In this document: positions 7,402 through 14,836 of the stretch, piece after piece
How the letters are laid out: each line of letters begins with the position of its first letter
How positions within the stretch are numbered: position 1 is the stretch's first letter
Assembly: GCA_025359105.1 (NCBI GenBank)
Contig: JANYHK010000140.1
Location: forward strand, 1-52,835
Source: Myxococcales bacterium
GTDB taxonomy: Bacteria > Myxococcota_A > Polyangia > Polyangiales > Polyangiaceae
DNA: 52,835 bases
Reading direction: 5' to 3'
Program-made: the position numbers and the translations under genes
The notes under the pieces: model-generated
Told to the model about the DNA's origin: nothing
Seen by the model: the letters and a program-made list of their open reading frames with translations, nothing else
Databases searched by the model: none

Positions 7402-8319
7402 ATGCGCGTCGGGGCGATCGACATCGGAACGAACACCGTGCTCCTCCTCGTCGCCGAGCTCGGCCCGGACGGCGAGCTCCGCGCCGTCGAGGACCACGCG
7501 ACGATCGCGCGCCTCGGGCAGGACGTCGACAAGACGCGCATGCTCCACCCCGACGCCATCGCGCGCACGATGGCCTGCCTCGACGCGTACGCCGGCGTCC
7601 TGGCGCGCCTCGGGGTCACGCGGGTCGACGTCGTCGGCACCAGCGCGATGCGTGATGCCAAGGGCGGCGAAGAGCTCCGGGCCCACGTGAAGCGCGTCAT
7701 CGGCGTCGACGCGCGCGTCATCTCGGGCGACGAAGAAGCGCGCGTGTCCTTCGCCGGGGCGACGAGCGGGCTCGGCTACGACGCCGCCAGCGGCGAGGTG
7801 TGCGTGTTCGACATCGGCGGCGGCAGCACCGAGGTGATCACCGGCGCAGCGCCAGCCACCATCCACTGGGCGAAGAGCTTCGACGTCGGCAGCGTGCGGC
7901 TCACCGAGCGGCACGTCCGACACGATCCGCCGACCGCCGAGGAGCTCGCGAAGGTCACGGCGGACGCGGAAGCAACGTTCGCCGATGTGCCGCGCTTCGA
8001 CGGTGTGCCCGTCGGTGTCGCCGGCACGATGACCACGCTCGCGGCGGTCGCGCTCGGGCTCGAGGCGTACGACGGCGCGCGCGTGCACGGTCTCGAGCTG
8101 AAGACGGACGAGCTGCGCCGGGTCGTGGAATCGCTCGCGGCCAAGACGGTGGCCGACCGGCGGACGGTGAGCGGGCTCGAGCCCAAGCGCGCCGACGTCA
8201 TCGTGGCGGGCGGGCTCGTTGCCCTCGCCCTGCTCGATCGCTGGGGCTCGAAGGCGGTCAGGATCTCCGATCGCGGTGTCCGCTGGGGCATTGGAATGCA
8301 GCTCAGCATCACGCCCTAG
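7402..8319 (+). CDS. Ppx/GppA family phosphatase (exopolyphosphatase / pppGpp hydrolase)
   Basis: 305 residues, the short single-domain form (about 300 residues) without the HD extension of E. coli Ppx. It has the actin-like ATPase motifs of the family: GAIDIGTNTVLLLVAE (phosphate 1), SAMRDAKGGEEL, ISGDEEARVSF, FDIGGGSTEV (phosphate 2), FDVGSVRLTER and GVAGTMTTLAA. These enzymes remove phosphate from polyphosphate or pppGpp. Which substrate it prefers cannot be told from sequence. An 8-bp inverted repeat (GAGCTCGC with GCGAGCTC) lies just after the stop, without a T-run. Confidence 0.9.
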   Translation: MRVGAIDIGTNTVLLLVAELGPDGELRAVEDHATIARLGQDVDKTRMLHPDAIARTMACLDAYAGVLARLGVTRVDVVGTSAMRDAKGGEELRAHVKRVIGVDARVISGDEEARVSFAGATSGLGYDAASGEVCVFDIGGGSTEVITGAAPATIHWAKSFDVGSVRLTERHVRHDPPTAEELAKVTADAEATFADVPRFDGVPVGVAGTMTTLAAVALGLEAYDGARVHGLELKTDELRRVVESLAAKTVADRRTVSGLEPKRADVIVAGGLVALALLDRWGSKAVRISDRGVRWGIGMQLSITP

Positions 8320-8878
8320 GAGCTCGCCAACGAGCGAGCTCGGGAGGCGATCGAGCCCTCGGTGAAAAGAACCGCCCGGTCGACTGGCGCTGCGACAAGT
8401 CTCTGCTACAGTGTACTCCGTTGGCGCACATGTCCCCGCGCTTCAGCTTCTGGCCCGGGGCAAGGGTGCGGAGGGAACCCCTCGGGACGCTTCCGCTTTC
8501 TGCTGTTTGCCCGCCCCACCGATTTCTACGTCCGAAGCGCTCAGACGTTGATGAAGATCAAGCTTTGGGGACCGTTCCCGTTTGACAAACAGGCCTCCGA
8601 GCAATTACAGTGCGCTCGCCTGATTTTCTGCCCACAACCTCGAACCGCATGGTCGGCGGGCGTTCTGTCCCACTGACTCCCTCCCGCGGGCCCGAGGAAT
8701 AGTTCGTTCAACGCCCCCGTTCTCGCAAGCTAGCTCGATCGAAGTCCCGCGACTTGGCGGTGCTCCTGGAGAAATCTCCCAGGCTCACGCTCCAGGTGAC
8801 GGAGGGCTTTTGCTTTCGCGGCGCCCCAGCAGGGTGTCGCGACCAGACACGCCGAAAACAGGAACCTGAGGAGACACT
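8320..8878 (+). other. Long non-coding leader/intergenic region upstream of cdnL
   Basis: 559 bases without a credible gene. It is visibly less GC-rich than its flanks and contains a promoter at 8582-8611, about 270 bases before the cdnL start, so the transcript would have a long 5' leader. An open frame at 8362-8676 lacks a ribosome binding site and normal composition and is rejected. The last 20 bases hold TGAGGAG, the cdnL ribosome binding site. Confidence 0.6.
8582..8611 (+). promoter_or_regulatory. Sigma-70-type promoter upstream of cdnL
   Basis: TTGACA (8582-8587) and, after 18 bases, TACAGT (8606-8611); with 17 bases the -10 would read TTACAG. It is the only consensus-like promoter in the gap before cdnL. 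CdnL proteins act at rRNA-type promoters and are themselves expressed constitutively, which fits a housekeeping promoter. Confidence 0.65.
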
Positions 8879-9385
8879 ATGCAAGCTGGTACCGACGTCA
8901 AGTTCAAGGTTGGCGACAAGGCCGTTTACCCGGCGCAGGGTGTGGCTGAGGTCATCCGGATCGAAGAGAAAGACATCGCCGGCACGCGTCAGCGTTTCTA
9001 CGTGCTTCGCATCCTGGATACCGACCGCAAGATCATGGTGCCGGTCACGAACGCGAGCGCCGTCGGCCTCCGTTGCGTCATCAGCGAAGTCGAGATCCGC
9101 GAGATCTTCGACATCTTGAAGGAGCGCACGATCGCGTTCGACAACCAGACCTGGAACCGCCGTTACCGCGGGTTCATGGACAAGATCAAGACGGGCTCGA
9201 TCTACGACGTCGCCGAGGTCCTCCGCGATCTGTACCGCCTGAAGACGGACAAGCAGCTCTCGTTCGGCGAGCGCCGCATGCTCGACACCGCGCGCACGCT
9301 CATCGTGAAGGAGATCGCGATCGCACGTGAGCAGACCGAAGAGCAGGTCAAGACCGAGATCGAAGCCATCTTCGTCAGCAACTAG
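8879..9385 (+). CDS. cdnL: CarD-family transcription regulator CdnL
   Basis: 168 residues, the length of Myxococcus CdnL. The N-terminal RNA-polymerase interaction domain (about 8-70) contains FKVGDKAVYPAQGVAEV and FYVLRILDTDRKIMVPV. The C-terminal helical DNA-binding domain (about 75-165) has NRRYRGFMDKIKTGS, VAEVLRDLYRLK and LSFGERRMLDTARTL. CdnL binds the RNA polymerase beta subunit and stabilises open complexes at housekeeping sigma promoters. It lacks the HMGA-like tail of CarD itself, so CdnL is the right subtype. TGAGGAG lies just before the ATG and an intrinsic terminator follows, making a one-gene unit. Confidence 0.95.
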   Translation: MQAGTDVKFKVGDKAVYPAQGVAEVIRIEEKDIAGTRQRFYVLRILDTDRKIMVPVTNASAVGLRCVISEVEIREIFDILKERTIAFDNQTWNRRYRGFMDKIKTGSIYDVAEVLRDLYRLKTDKQLSFGERRMLDTARTLIVKEIAIAREQTEEQVKTEIEAIFVSN

Positions 9386-9414
9386 GGCTCGTCCTCCTAC
9401 CGGTCGATTCTACC

Positions 9415-9458
9415 TCGGCGCGCTTTCACCTTCGGGTGAGGGCGCGCCGAAACCCTTT
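9415..9458 (+). terminator. Intrinsic terminator after cdnL
   Basis: TCGGCGCGC...GCGCGCCGA stem with an upper CACC/GGTG part closed by a TTCG loop (9415-9450), followed by AACCCTTTT. It separates cdnL from the convergent four-gene minus-strand operon. Confidence 0.85.
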
Positions 9459-9493
9459 TGTAGGAACGGGTTTCATCCGTCCCCGTGCGGAGC

Positions 9494-9763
9494 TCAAGCT
9501 TCTTCTTCGAGGAGGCCGAAGTCCCAGGTTTCGTCGGGCTCGCGCAGGGGGGCTACGGCGGTCTCGACGCGGCGCAGGAGCTCGGGGGCCGAGATGGCGT
9601 TGGTGGCGTGGACGCCGACGGCTACCTTCTGCTCCCAGAGCCAGACGCGCGCCGATGCCACGCCCTCCACCGCGTAGACCGAGCGAAGAATGCGGCGCAC
9701 GCGCGGGGGCAGATCGGGCGGGTCCGGCGGGGCGTTCGTCGTCTCGTCGATCTCGTCGCTCAT
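9494..9763 (-). CDS. Small ferredoxin-fold-like protein, last gene of NosL/ABC operon
   Basis: 89 residues, starting at an ATG that overlaps the stop of the NosL-like gene (ATGA). After an acidic Pro-rich N-terminus (PPDPPDLPPRVRRIL), residues about 25-80 read like a beta-alpha-beta-beta-alpha unit: VYAVEGVASARVWLWEQKV, VAVGVHA, then APELLRRVETAVAPL. The pattern resembles the C-terminal dimer domain of cation diffusion facilitators or HMA/ACT folds, but no CxxC metal site is present. It has no signal peptide, so it would be cytoplasmic. Function is unknown; the link to metal handling rests on the operon. Confidence 0.75.
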   Translation of the reverse strand: MSDEIDETTNAPPDPPDLPPRVRRILRSVYAVEGVASARVWLWEQKVAVGVHATNAISAPELLRRVETAVAPLREPDETWDFGLLEEEA

Positions 9764-10191
9764 TTCGGATCCTCGAGCACCTGCGCGGTCACGTCCTTCA
9801 GCTCCAGCCTTCGGCCGCCGTGCTCCTTGACGAACAGCGCGGCTCGATCGCGCGCGACCGGAACGGCGTCGGGTCCCATCGGGCCGAGGACGTCGCTGCC
9901 GACGACGAACGCTACGTCGGCGCCGTCGCGCAAGGCCCGATCGTAGTACTCGACGACGCGAACGCTCGTCGCTGCGTGCTCGCCCTTTCGCCACGCGGTC
10001 AGCGCGCAGCGCGGCGTGTCGTATTTCTCGACCGCGCCGGCCGCCGGTCCGGTGAGCTCGGTGGTCCACGCGCTGGCGGGATCGAGCTTCATGCCGCAGT
10101 GGGCGCAGCGAGGCTCCCGCTTGCAGGCGGGACCGACGGCGCCGAGCGCCACGGCGGCGAGCAGTCCGAGCATGGGGCGGCGCGGAATCAT
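9760..10191 (-). CDS. NosL-like copper-binding lipoprotein
   Basis: 143 residues from the ATG at 10191, which overlaps the stop of the upstream membrane-protein gene (ATGA). The N-terminus has a hydrophobic stretch (MLGLLAAVALGAV) ending in GPAC, a plausible lipobox. Next comes CAHCGMKLDP, the Cys-x-x-Cys-Gly-Met motif of NosL, whose conserved Cys and Met bind Cu(I). Downstream are YDTPRCALTAWRKG and DVLGPMGPDAVPV, matching the NosL body (YxxPxC, and the GPMG loop). NosL is a copper chaperone for nitrous oxide reductase, but no nos genes lie here, so this copy serves another pathway. An ATG at 10173 is an alternative start. Confidence 0.85.
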   Translation of the reverse strand: MIPRRPMLGLLAAVALGAVGPACKREPRCAHCGMKLDPASAWTTELTGPAAGAVEKYDTPRCALTAWRKGEHAATSVRVVEYYDRALRDGADVAFVVGSDVLGPMGPDAVPVARDRAALFVKEHGGRRLELKDVTAQVLEDPK

Positions 10192-11210
10192 CGGAAGAGG
10201 GAAGCTCCGCCCGCCACGATCGCATAGCGGACGATCGGCGCAAGGCCGAGCGCGAGCGCCACGCCCCACGCCACCGCCTCGCGGACGAGGAGGCGACGCG
10301 CGAACGGACCGAACGCGGCCCGAGCCGCGGGGCCACGCGCGAGGAGGCCGGCGACCGCGGCGCCCGCGCCCCAGACGACCGCCAGGAAAATCGCGCCGAA
10401 GAGCGGGTAGCCGAGGCCGAGCACGTCGGCCTTGAGCAAGCAGAACGGGCAGACGTGCTGGGGCACCTCGAACGCGTGCGGGGCGACCTCGAGGACACAC
10501 GCAGCGAGCGCGATGGGGAGCGCCAGCACGGCGAGCGCGCCGGCGAACGCGACGCGAGGCGCGGTGGGGCGACGCGAGGCGAGGAGCGCCACGACGATCG
10601 AGAGGCCGACGGCGATGGGCGCGAGCACGGTCGTAAGCTCACGCGGCCCGGTCGCGTAGCCGCCGTTGCCCGCGGCGGCGGCGTCGAGGTTGACGGAGCA
10701 GCACGAAGCGACGACCGACAGATCGAGCTTGGTCAGGAAGCGCGCGGTGAGAAACAGATCGCCGGCAGCGAGAGGCGCGAAGGCCAGCGTCGCGAGCGCG
10801 AGGGGCCGGACGAGATCCATTCCCCGGACGCGCGCGTCGAAGGCGTACACCTGCGCGAGGATCCCGGCGAGCACCGCGACGCCGACCGTGACGAAGAGGG
10901 AGCGGAACCCGTCGTCGTTGGCAGCGAAGACACCGTAGGCGCACATGGCGCCGCGAATGCCATGGCTGAGCCGATCGGCCGCGAGGATGGAAAGCGCCAA
11001 GGACGCAACTTGCACGACCGTCGCCACGCGGACGAACGACGCGGAGAGCTCGAGCTGCTTCTCGAGCGCGAGCTGCCCTTCGGTCGCCTTCGCCACGTCG
11101 AAGTGCCGCAGCACGCGCGCGGCGGTGATCGCGCCGCGCACGAAGAGCGCGGCCGCGACGAGGCCCGCGATGAGGCGGAGGAGCACCCACGGCTCGAGCA
11201 GGTTCGTCAT
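10188..11210 (-). CDS. Multi-pass membrane protein with Cys pairs, probable partner of the ABC ATPase
   Basis: 340 residues from the ATG at 11210, overlapping the ATPase stop (ATGA). It has about eight hydrophobic segments, for example LLRLIAGLVAAALFV and LFVTVGVAVLAGILA. Two cysteine sites stand out: SCCSVN in the middle and VCPFCLLKAD in the C-terminal half, next to a membrane segment. The pairs could bind a metal or form a redox disulfide. It is not an FtsX/MacB-type or NosY-like permease as far as I can see, and I do not recognise the family. Its position between a LolD-like ATPase and a NosL-like lipoprotein suggests a permease for metal or metal-cofactor handling. Confidence 0.75.
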   Translation of the reverse strand: MTNLLEPWVLLRLIAGLVAAALFVRGAITAARVLRHFDVAKATEGQLALEKQLELSASFVRVATVVQVASLALSILAADRLSHGIRGAMCAYGVFAANDDGFRSLFVTVGVAVLAGILAQVYAFDARVRGMDLVRPLALATLAFAPLAAGDLFLTARFLTKLDLSVVASCCSVNLDAAAAGNGGYATGPRELTTVLAPIAVGLSIVVALLASRRPTAPRVAFAGALAVLALPIALAACVLEVAPHAFEVPQHVCPFCLLKADVLGLGYPLFGAIFLAVVWGAGAAVAGLLARGPAARAAFGPFARRLLVREAVAWGVALALGLAPIVRYAIVAGGASLFR

Positions 11211-12031
11211 GCGTCGCCCGTAGAGTGGGCCTCCAGCTTGCCCGCGGCAAGGCGAAGAACGCGCGTGACGGAGGCGTGCTGCGCGATCCGTCTGTCGTGC
11301 GTCGCGACGAGGACGGCGCGACCCCCGGCGGCGAGTCGCTCGAGCTCGGCGACGATCTCGCTCGTGCGTGCGTCGTCGAGGTGCGCAGTGGGCTCGTCGA
11401 GAAGCAGGAGCGGCGGATCGCAAATGAGCGCGCGCGCGAACGCGACACGCTGCCGCTCGCCGCCCGAGAGAGAGCGCGCGCGTGTGCCAGCGAGCGCGCC
11501 CACGCCGAAGCGCTCGAGGAGCTCCTGCCCACGCGCCTCGTCCGCCTTTGTGATGCCGTCGGGAACGCGCGGCAAGAGCACGTTGGCCAGCGCCGACATC
11601 TCCTCGACGAGCTGCAGATCCTGAAAGACGTAGCCAACCTTCCGTCGGCGGGCCTCGGCGCGATGGGCCTCGCGGAGGCGCGACGTCGGCTCCCCGGAGA
11701 GGAGAACCTCGCCGCTGGTCGGCGCCAGCATCGCACCCGCCAGCGCGAGCAACGTCGTCTTGCCGCTACCGCTGGGGCCGCGCAAAATAACGAGCTCACC
11801 TTTGGCTACATCGAAGCTGACGCCCGCCACCACGACCCTCCGCTCCTCGCCGTCGCGGAGACGCTTGACCACCTCACGGACGGAGAGCGCCGGGGTGGAG
11901 GGGTCAGGAGATGCGGCTGGTTCGGGCCCTTGCGGCTGTGCCACGGTGGGCCGTTCTACCTCGCCTGTCGCGGTCTGTCGTCCTCGGCGGGGTCGAAAGT
12001 ACGGATTTTCGCGCCTTTTGGGCGATGGCAT
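11207..12031 (-). CDS. ABC transporter ATP-binding protein (LolD/MacB-like)
   Basis: 274 residues. It carries all ABC motifs: Walker A GPSGSGKTTLLALAGAML, Q-loop VFQDLQLVEEM, signature SLSGGERQRVAFARAL, Walker B LLLLDEPTAHLDD and H-loop LVATHDRR. It is most like the LolD/MacB class in the spacing of these motifs. The first ~45 residues are an atypical Arg/Pro-rich extension (RRENPYFRPRRGRQ), so the true start may be further in. It is the first gene of a four-gene operon with ATGA overlaps throughout, ensuring stoichiometric translation with the Cys-pair membrane protein. Confidence 0.9.
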   Translation of the reverse strand: MPSPKRRENPYFRPRRGRQTATGEVERPTVAQPQGPEPAASPDPSTPALSVREVVKRLRDGEERRVVVAGVSFDVAKGELVILRGPSGSGKTTLLALAGAMLAPTSGEVLLSGEPTSRLREAHRAEARRRKVGYVFQDLQLVEEMSALANVLLPRVPDGITKADEARGQELLERFGVGALAGTRARSLSGGERQRVAFARALICDPPLLLLDEPTAHLDDARTSEIVAELERLAAGGRAVLVATHDRRIAQHASVTRVLRLAAGKLEAHSTGDA

Positions 12032-12059
12032 CTACGATGCTTGCGTAGGATCCGCGCCG

Positions 12060-12425
12060 ATGAGCCTTCGCCCTGCTTACCCCCGGTTTGCCGCCTTCGT
12101 TTTCGGTACCGCCATGGTCGCGGCGGCCGCGGCGTTCGGCTGGGCGTGCAGCATCAACCCGCAGCCCCTCCCGCCCGAATCGGCCGGGCCCGGCGACAAG
12201 AACCGCGGGAGCGACGGCAGCAGCTCGGGCGGCGGCTTCGGCAGCGCAGATGCTGGCGGGCTGCCCCCCGCTCCCGCCGACGCGGGCGCGGACAGCGGAG
12301 CGAACCTCGGCAACGACGCCGGCCTCGATGGTGCGGGCGGCGGGAACGACGCAGGCAACGATGGCGGCAGCGACGCCGGCAACGATGGCGGCGACGCGGC
12401 GAACGATGGCCCGGAGGATGGATGA
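12060..12425 (+). CDS. Low-complexity lipoprotein with CSINPQPLPP motif, copy 1
   Basis: 121 residues. The signal peptide (about 1-29) contains AAFVFGTAMVAAAAAFGWAC, and the Cys is followed by SINPQPLPP. The rest is Asp/Gly/Ala/Asn-rich (GNDAGNDGGSDAGNDGG) with no fold visible. The next gene repeats the same Cys-plus-9-residue motif after an otherwise different signal peptide and before a different tail. It is probably a lipid-anchored, disordered surface or periplasmic protein. Its stop overlaps the start of copy 2 (ATGA). Confidence 0.75.
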   Translation: MSLRPAYPRFAAFVFGTAMVAAAAAFGWACSINPQPLPPESAGPGDKNRGSDGSSSGGGFGSADAGGLPPAPADAGADSGANLGNDAGLDGAGGGNDAGNDGGSDAGNDGGDAANDGPEDG

Positions 12426-12778
12426 ACCCGATGCGCCGTCACGTAGCCCTCGTCGTCTTCGTCTCGCTCGTCACCGGGCTCGCGATCGCGTGCAGCATCA
12501 ACCCGCAACCGCTGCCCCCCGCGAGCCTGGGCGGGAGCGAGAGCGACGCGGGCCAGAACCGCGACAGCGGCGCCACCGCGAGCGGAAGCAGCGGAAGCAC
12601 GGGAAGCAGCGGCTCGACCAGCGGCGGCTCGAGCGGCGGGTCGAGCGGGACGAGTGGCGGCCCCGACGCCGGCATCCACGACGCCTCGCCGCCTCCGAAC
12701 GACGGCGCCCCGCAGGACGGCGCGTCCGACGACGGCAGCACCGACGGATCGACCGACGCGCCCGACGACGGCGGCTGA
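12422..12778 (+). CDS. Low-complexity lipoprotein with CSINPQPLPP motif, copy 2
   Basis: 118 residues from the ATG at 12422, with GGAGG upstream and an ATGA overlap with copy 1. The signal peptide HVALVVFVSLVTGLAIAC ends at the lipidation Cys and is followed by SINPQPLPP, identical to copy 1. The tail is a Ser/Gly/Thr linker (SGSSGSTGSSGSTSGG) and then an Asp-rich end. Only the motif is shared between the copies, so it is the selected part. It may be a lipoprotein sorting or partner-binding signal. Function unknown. Confidence 0.75.
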   Translation: MNPMRRHVALVVFVSLVTGLAIACSINPQPLPPASLGGSESDAGQNRDSGATASGSSGSTGSSGSTSGGSSGGSSGTSGGPDAGIHDASPPPNDGAPQDGASDDGSTDGSTDAPDDGG

Positions 12779-12779
12779 C

Positions 12780-13337
12780 CTACTTCTTCTTCTGCCCGGC
12801 CCCGGGGCCCGCGGGGACGTACTCGTCGAGGACGCTCGCGGTGAAGTCGGCGAGAATGCCGTCCGTCACGCGCAGGCGCCGCGAAAGATCGCGCGCGAGG
12901 TTGAGCACGATCAGCGCGTAGCTCTTCAAGTCGTAGCGGTAGAGGGCGTCCATGTCCTCCGTAGAGATCCGCAGGACGCGCGACGGGGCCAGCGCGCGCA
13001 CCGTCGCCGAACGCGCCTGCATGTCGATGACGCTCATCTCGCCGAAGGTGTCGTTCGGGCCGAGGATGGCCACGCGCTGGTCGCGGCCGCGGCGGCTGCG
13101 CTTCAGCACTTCCACCTCGCCTTCGAGCAGTACGTACATTTCGCGGGCGGGATCGCCTTCGCGAAAGACGGCGTCGCCGGCGCCGACGCGCTTCTCGTGC
13201 AGCGTCTTGCAGAGGTGCTCGAGCACGTCGTCGGAGAGGGCGCCGAAGAGGCCAATCTCACGGAGCTGAGCGGCGAGGACCGGCAGCTCCGTCTTCATTG
13301 CAGCGGCCGACGGCGGATGGGACTTGGGGGTCGACAT
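12780..13337 (-). CDS. Stand-alone cyclic-nucleotide-binding domain protein
   Basis: 185 residues from the ATG at 13337. Residues about 15-150 form one CAP-type cNMP-binding domain: FGALSDDVLEHLCK, FREGDPAREMYVLLEGEVEVL and the phosphate-binding cassette FGEMSVIDMQARSATVRAL, where the Glu and the Arg-Ser pair needed for cyclic nucleotide binding are intact. There is no helix-turn-helix and no other effector domain, only a helical C-terminus (YALIVLNLARDLSRRLRV) and a Pro/Gly/Lys tail. It could be a free regulatory subunit. It lies 2 bases downstream of the Cys-rich protein gene and is likely cotranscribed. Confidence 0.85.
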   Translation of the reverse strand: MSTPKSHPPSAAAMKTELPVLAAQLREIGLFGALSDDVLEHLCKTLHEKRVGAGDAVFREGDPAREMYVLLEGEVEVLKRSRRGRDQRVAILGPNDTFGEMSVIDMQARSATVRALAPSRVLRISTEDMDALYRYDLKSYALIVLNLARDLSRRLRVTDGILADFTASVLDEYVPAGPGAGQKKK

Positions 13338-13339
13338 GA

Positions 13340-14203
13340 TTATGGGCACGTGCCGTAGGTTACGTTGTTGACCACGAGAGGGGTGCCGAAGCCGGCGCAC
13401 GTCGCGCCGCCGCAGTCGTTCTGGCCGACGCGACACCACTTCTTGCAGCGGTACGTGCCGCCGCTGACGCCGACGCAACCATAGCCGGCCTGGCAATCGT
13501 CTGCGTAGACGCAGACCTGATTGTAGCCCTTGGAGCCCGCGGAGTAGCAGTCCGACGCCCCGGCGGTGATCGAGCTCTGGAAGCAACCCGAGCCCAGGCC
13601 ACACGAGCCCGGTTCGTGGAGCTGGCACTTGATCTCGCAGACGAGGAAATTCGGAATGGCCGCACCGCTTCCGCCTTTGAGCTGGATGCACGTGCCCAGG
13701 TTCGCGCCGCCGCAGGGCTGGCCGGCGGTCGTGCAGAACGGGCGGCACGACTGGCCGTAGCCGCATGTCAGCCCGACCTCGCACGCCGCGGCGTTGACGC
13801 AGTGGTTGCCGGGCACGCCGAGACCGGCGGGCCCGACGCACTGCGAGTCCCCCGATGCCGTGAGATCGCAGGTCTCGCCCGACGAGCACCCGCACTGCGG
13901 CGCGACCCCGCAAGCTCGGCCGGGGCCGACGCGCGCGCAACCGCCTGAGTCCGGCGGGGGGGTGGACGACGCGTCGGGCGGCGGCACGGACGCGTCGGGA
14001 TGATCCAGGAACGAGGCGTCGGGCTCGGGCGGACGGCTCGCCGCATCGGCTGCGCTGTCCGTGTCGCGGGCGTCGTGGGGCAGAGAGCCCGCCTCGCGCG
14101 ACGTCTCGTCGGCGTAGCCCGTCGACAAGGATGGAGCCATCGCGCACGCTCCACCGAGCGCGGCGATGCACATCGAGGTAGCGAGGTAAGACGCGCGGCG
14201 CAT
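13340..14203 (-). CDS. Cys-rich secreted protein, probable lipoprotein
   Basis: 287 residues from the ATG at 14203, with GGAGGG upstream. The signal peptide MRRASYLATSMCIAALGGAC is followed by a disordered Asp/Pro/Ala linker (to about 85) and a domain with more than 20 cysteines in short spacings (CGCSSGETC, CVNAAACEVGLTCGYG, CKKWCRVGQNDCGG). This resembles the EGF-like or dickkopf-like Cys-rich proteins that are abundant in Polyangiales. It is likely a disulfide-rich extracellular or surface protein. No catalytic site is visible. Confidence 0.8.
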   Translation of the reverse strand: MRRASYLATSMCIAALGGACAMAPSLSTGYADETSREAGSLPHDARDTDSAADAASRPPEPDASFLDHPDASVPPPDASSTPPPDSGGCARVGPGRACGVAPQCGCSSGETCDLTASGDSQCVGPAGLGVPGNHCVNAAACEVGLTCGYGQSCRPFCTTAGQPCGGANLGTCIQLKGGSGAAIPNFLVCEIKCQLHEPGSCGLGSGCFQSSITAGASDCYSAGSKGYNQVCVYADDCQAGYGCVGVSGGTYRCKKWCRVGQNDCGGATCAGFGTPLVVNNVTYGTCP

Positions 14204-14276
14204 GGAGAAGGAACCCTCCGGAGCAGCAACTGCGACGACTCGGGGCATTGGAGCGACCGCCCTTTGGCCCGTTCCT

Positions 14277-14726
14277 CTAGTTTCGCACGCCGAGGTCCTT
14301 CGTGAACACGATTCGACGGCGACCCGGCCCTGCGTAGTCGTCGATCTCCTCCTCCTGCCACCCGGTCGCGATGTGGAAGCTTCGCGAGCCCTCGTTGCCG
14401 AGCGTCGTGATCGCCTTCATGCGCACACATTGAGCGCGCTCGCTCGCCTCGGTGAACTTCGCGTAGAGGAGGCGTCCGACGCCACGGCGCCGGAAGTCCG
14501 GGTGGATGCCGACGAGGTGCACGTACCCCGTCTTCACCGGCTGGTGGGCGATGAAGCCCAGCAGGAAGCCGATCATCTGCCCATCCTCGACCGCGACGAG
14601 CGCGGCGTCGCCGAGCTCGTAGAAGAAGATGGGGTGCGCGAACGTGCTGATGGGTCCGCCCCACCAGCGATCGATGACCTCGACGATCTCGTCGAAATGC
14701 GCCTTGGTGCACGCTCGAGTTTCCAT
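14277..14726 (-). CDS. GNAT-family N-acetyltransferase
   Basis: 149 residues, the size of a single GNAT domain. Motif A, which binds acetyl-CoA, is clear: VHLVGIHPDFRRRGVGRLLY (about 85-104). Around it are the first strands (TRACTKAHFDEIVEVIDRW) and a C-terminal part with FHIATGWQEEE, as in GNATs where a bulge precedes the last strands. The substrate cannot be told from the sequence. It is a single gene, separated from the Cys-rich gene downstream by 73 bases. Confidence 0.85.
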   Translation of the reverse strand: METRACTKAHFDEIVEVIDRWWGGPISTFAHPIFFYELGDAALVAVEDGQMIGFLLGFIAHQPVKTGYVHLVGIHPDFRRRGVGRLLYAKFTEASERAQCVRMKAITTLGNEGSRSFHIATGWQEEEIDDYAGPGRRRIVFTKDLGVRN

Positions 14727-14836
14727 CGCGTTGAGGCCAGGATACCGCTTCTCCTCCGGGGACCTAGCCCGTTGTTCATGGGGCGTTCTTGACGTCGCGG
14801 GGCCGCACCCGCACGCTCTCGCGCGGAGGTTCCAGA

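Noticed and set aside
8362-8676. 104-residue open frame upstream of cdnL
   Set aside because: No ribosome binding site, no motifs, and it spans the predicted cdnL promoter.
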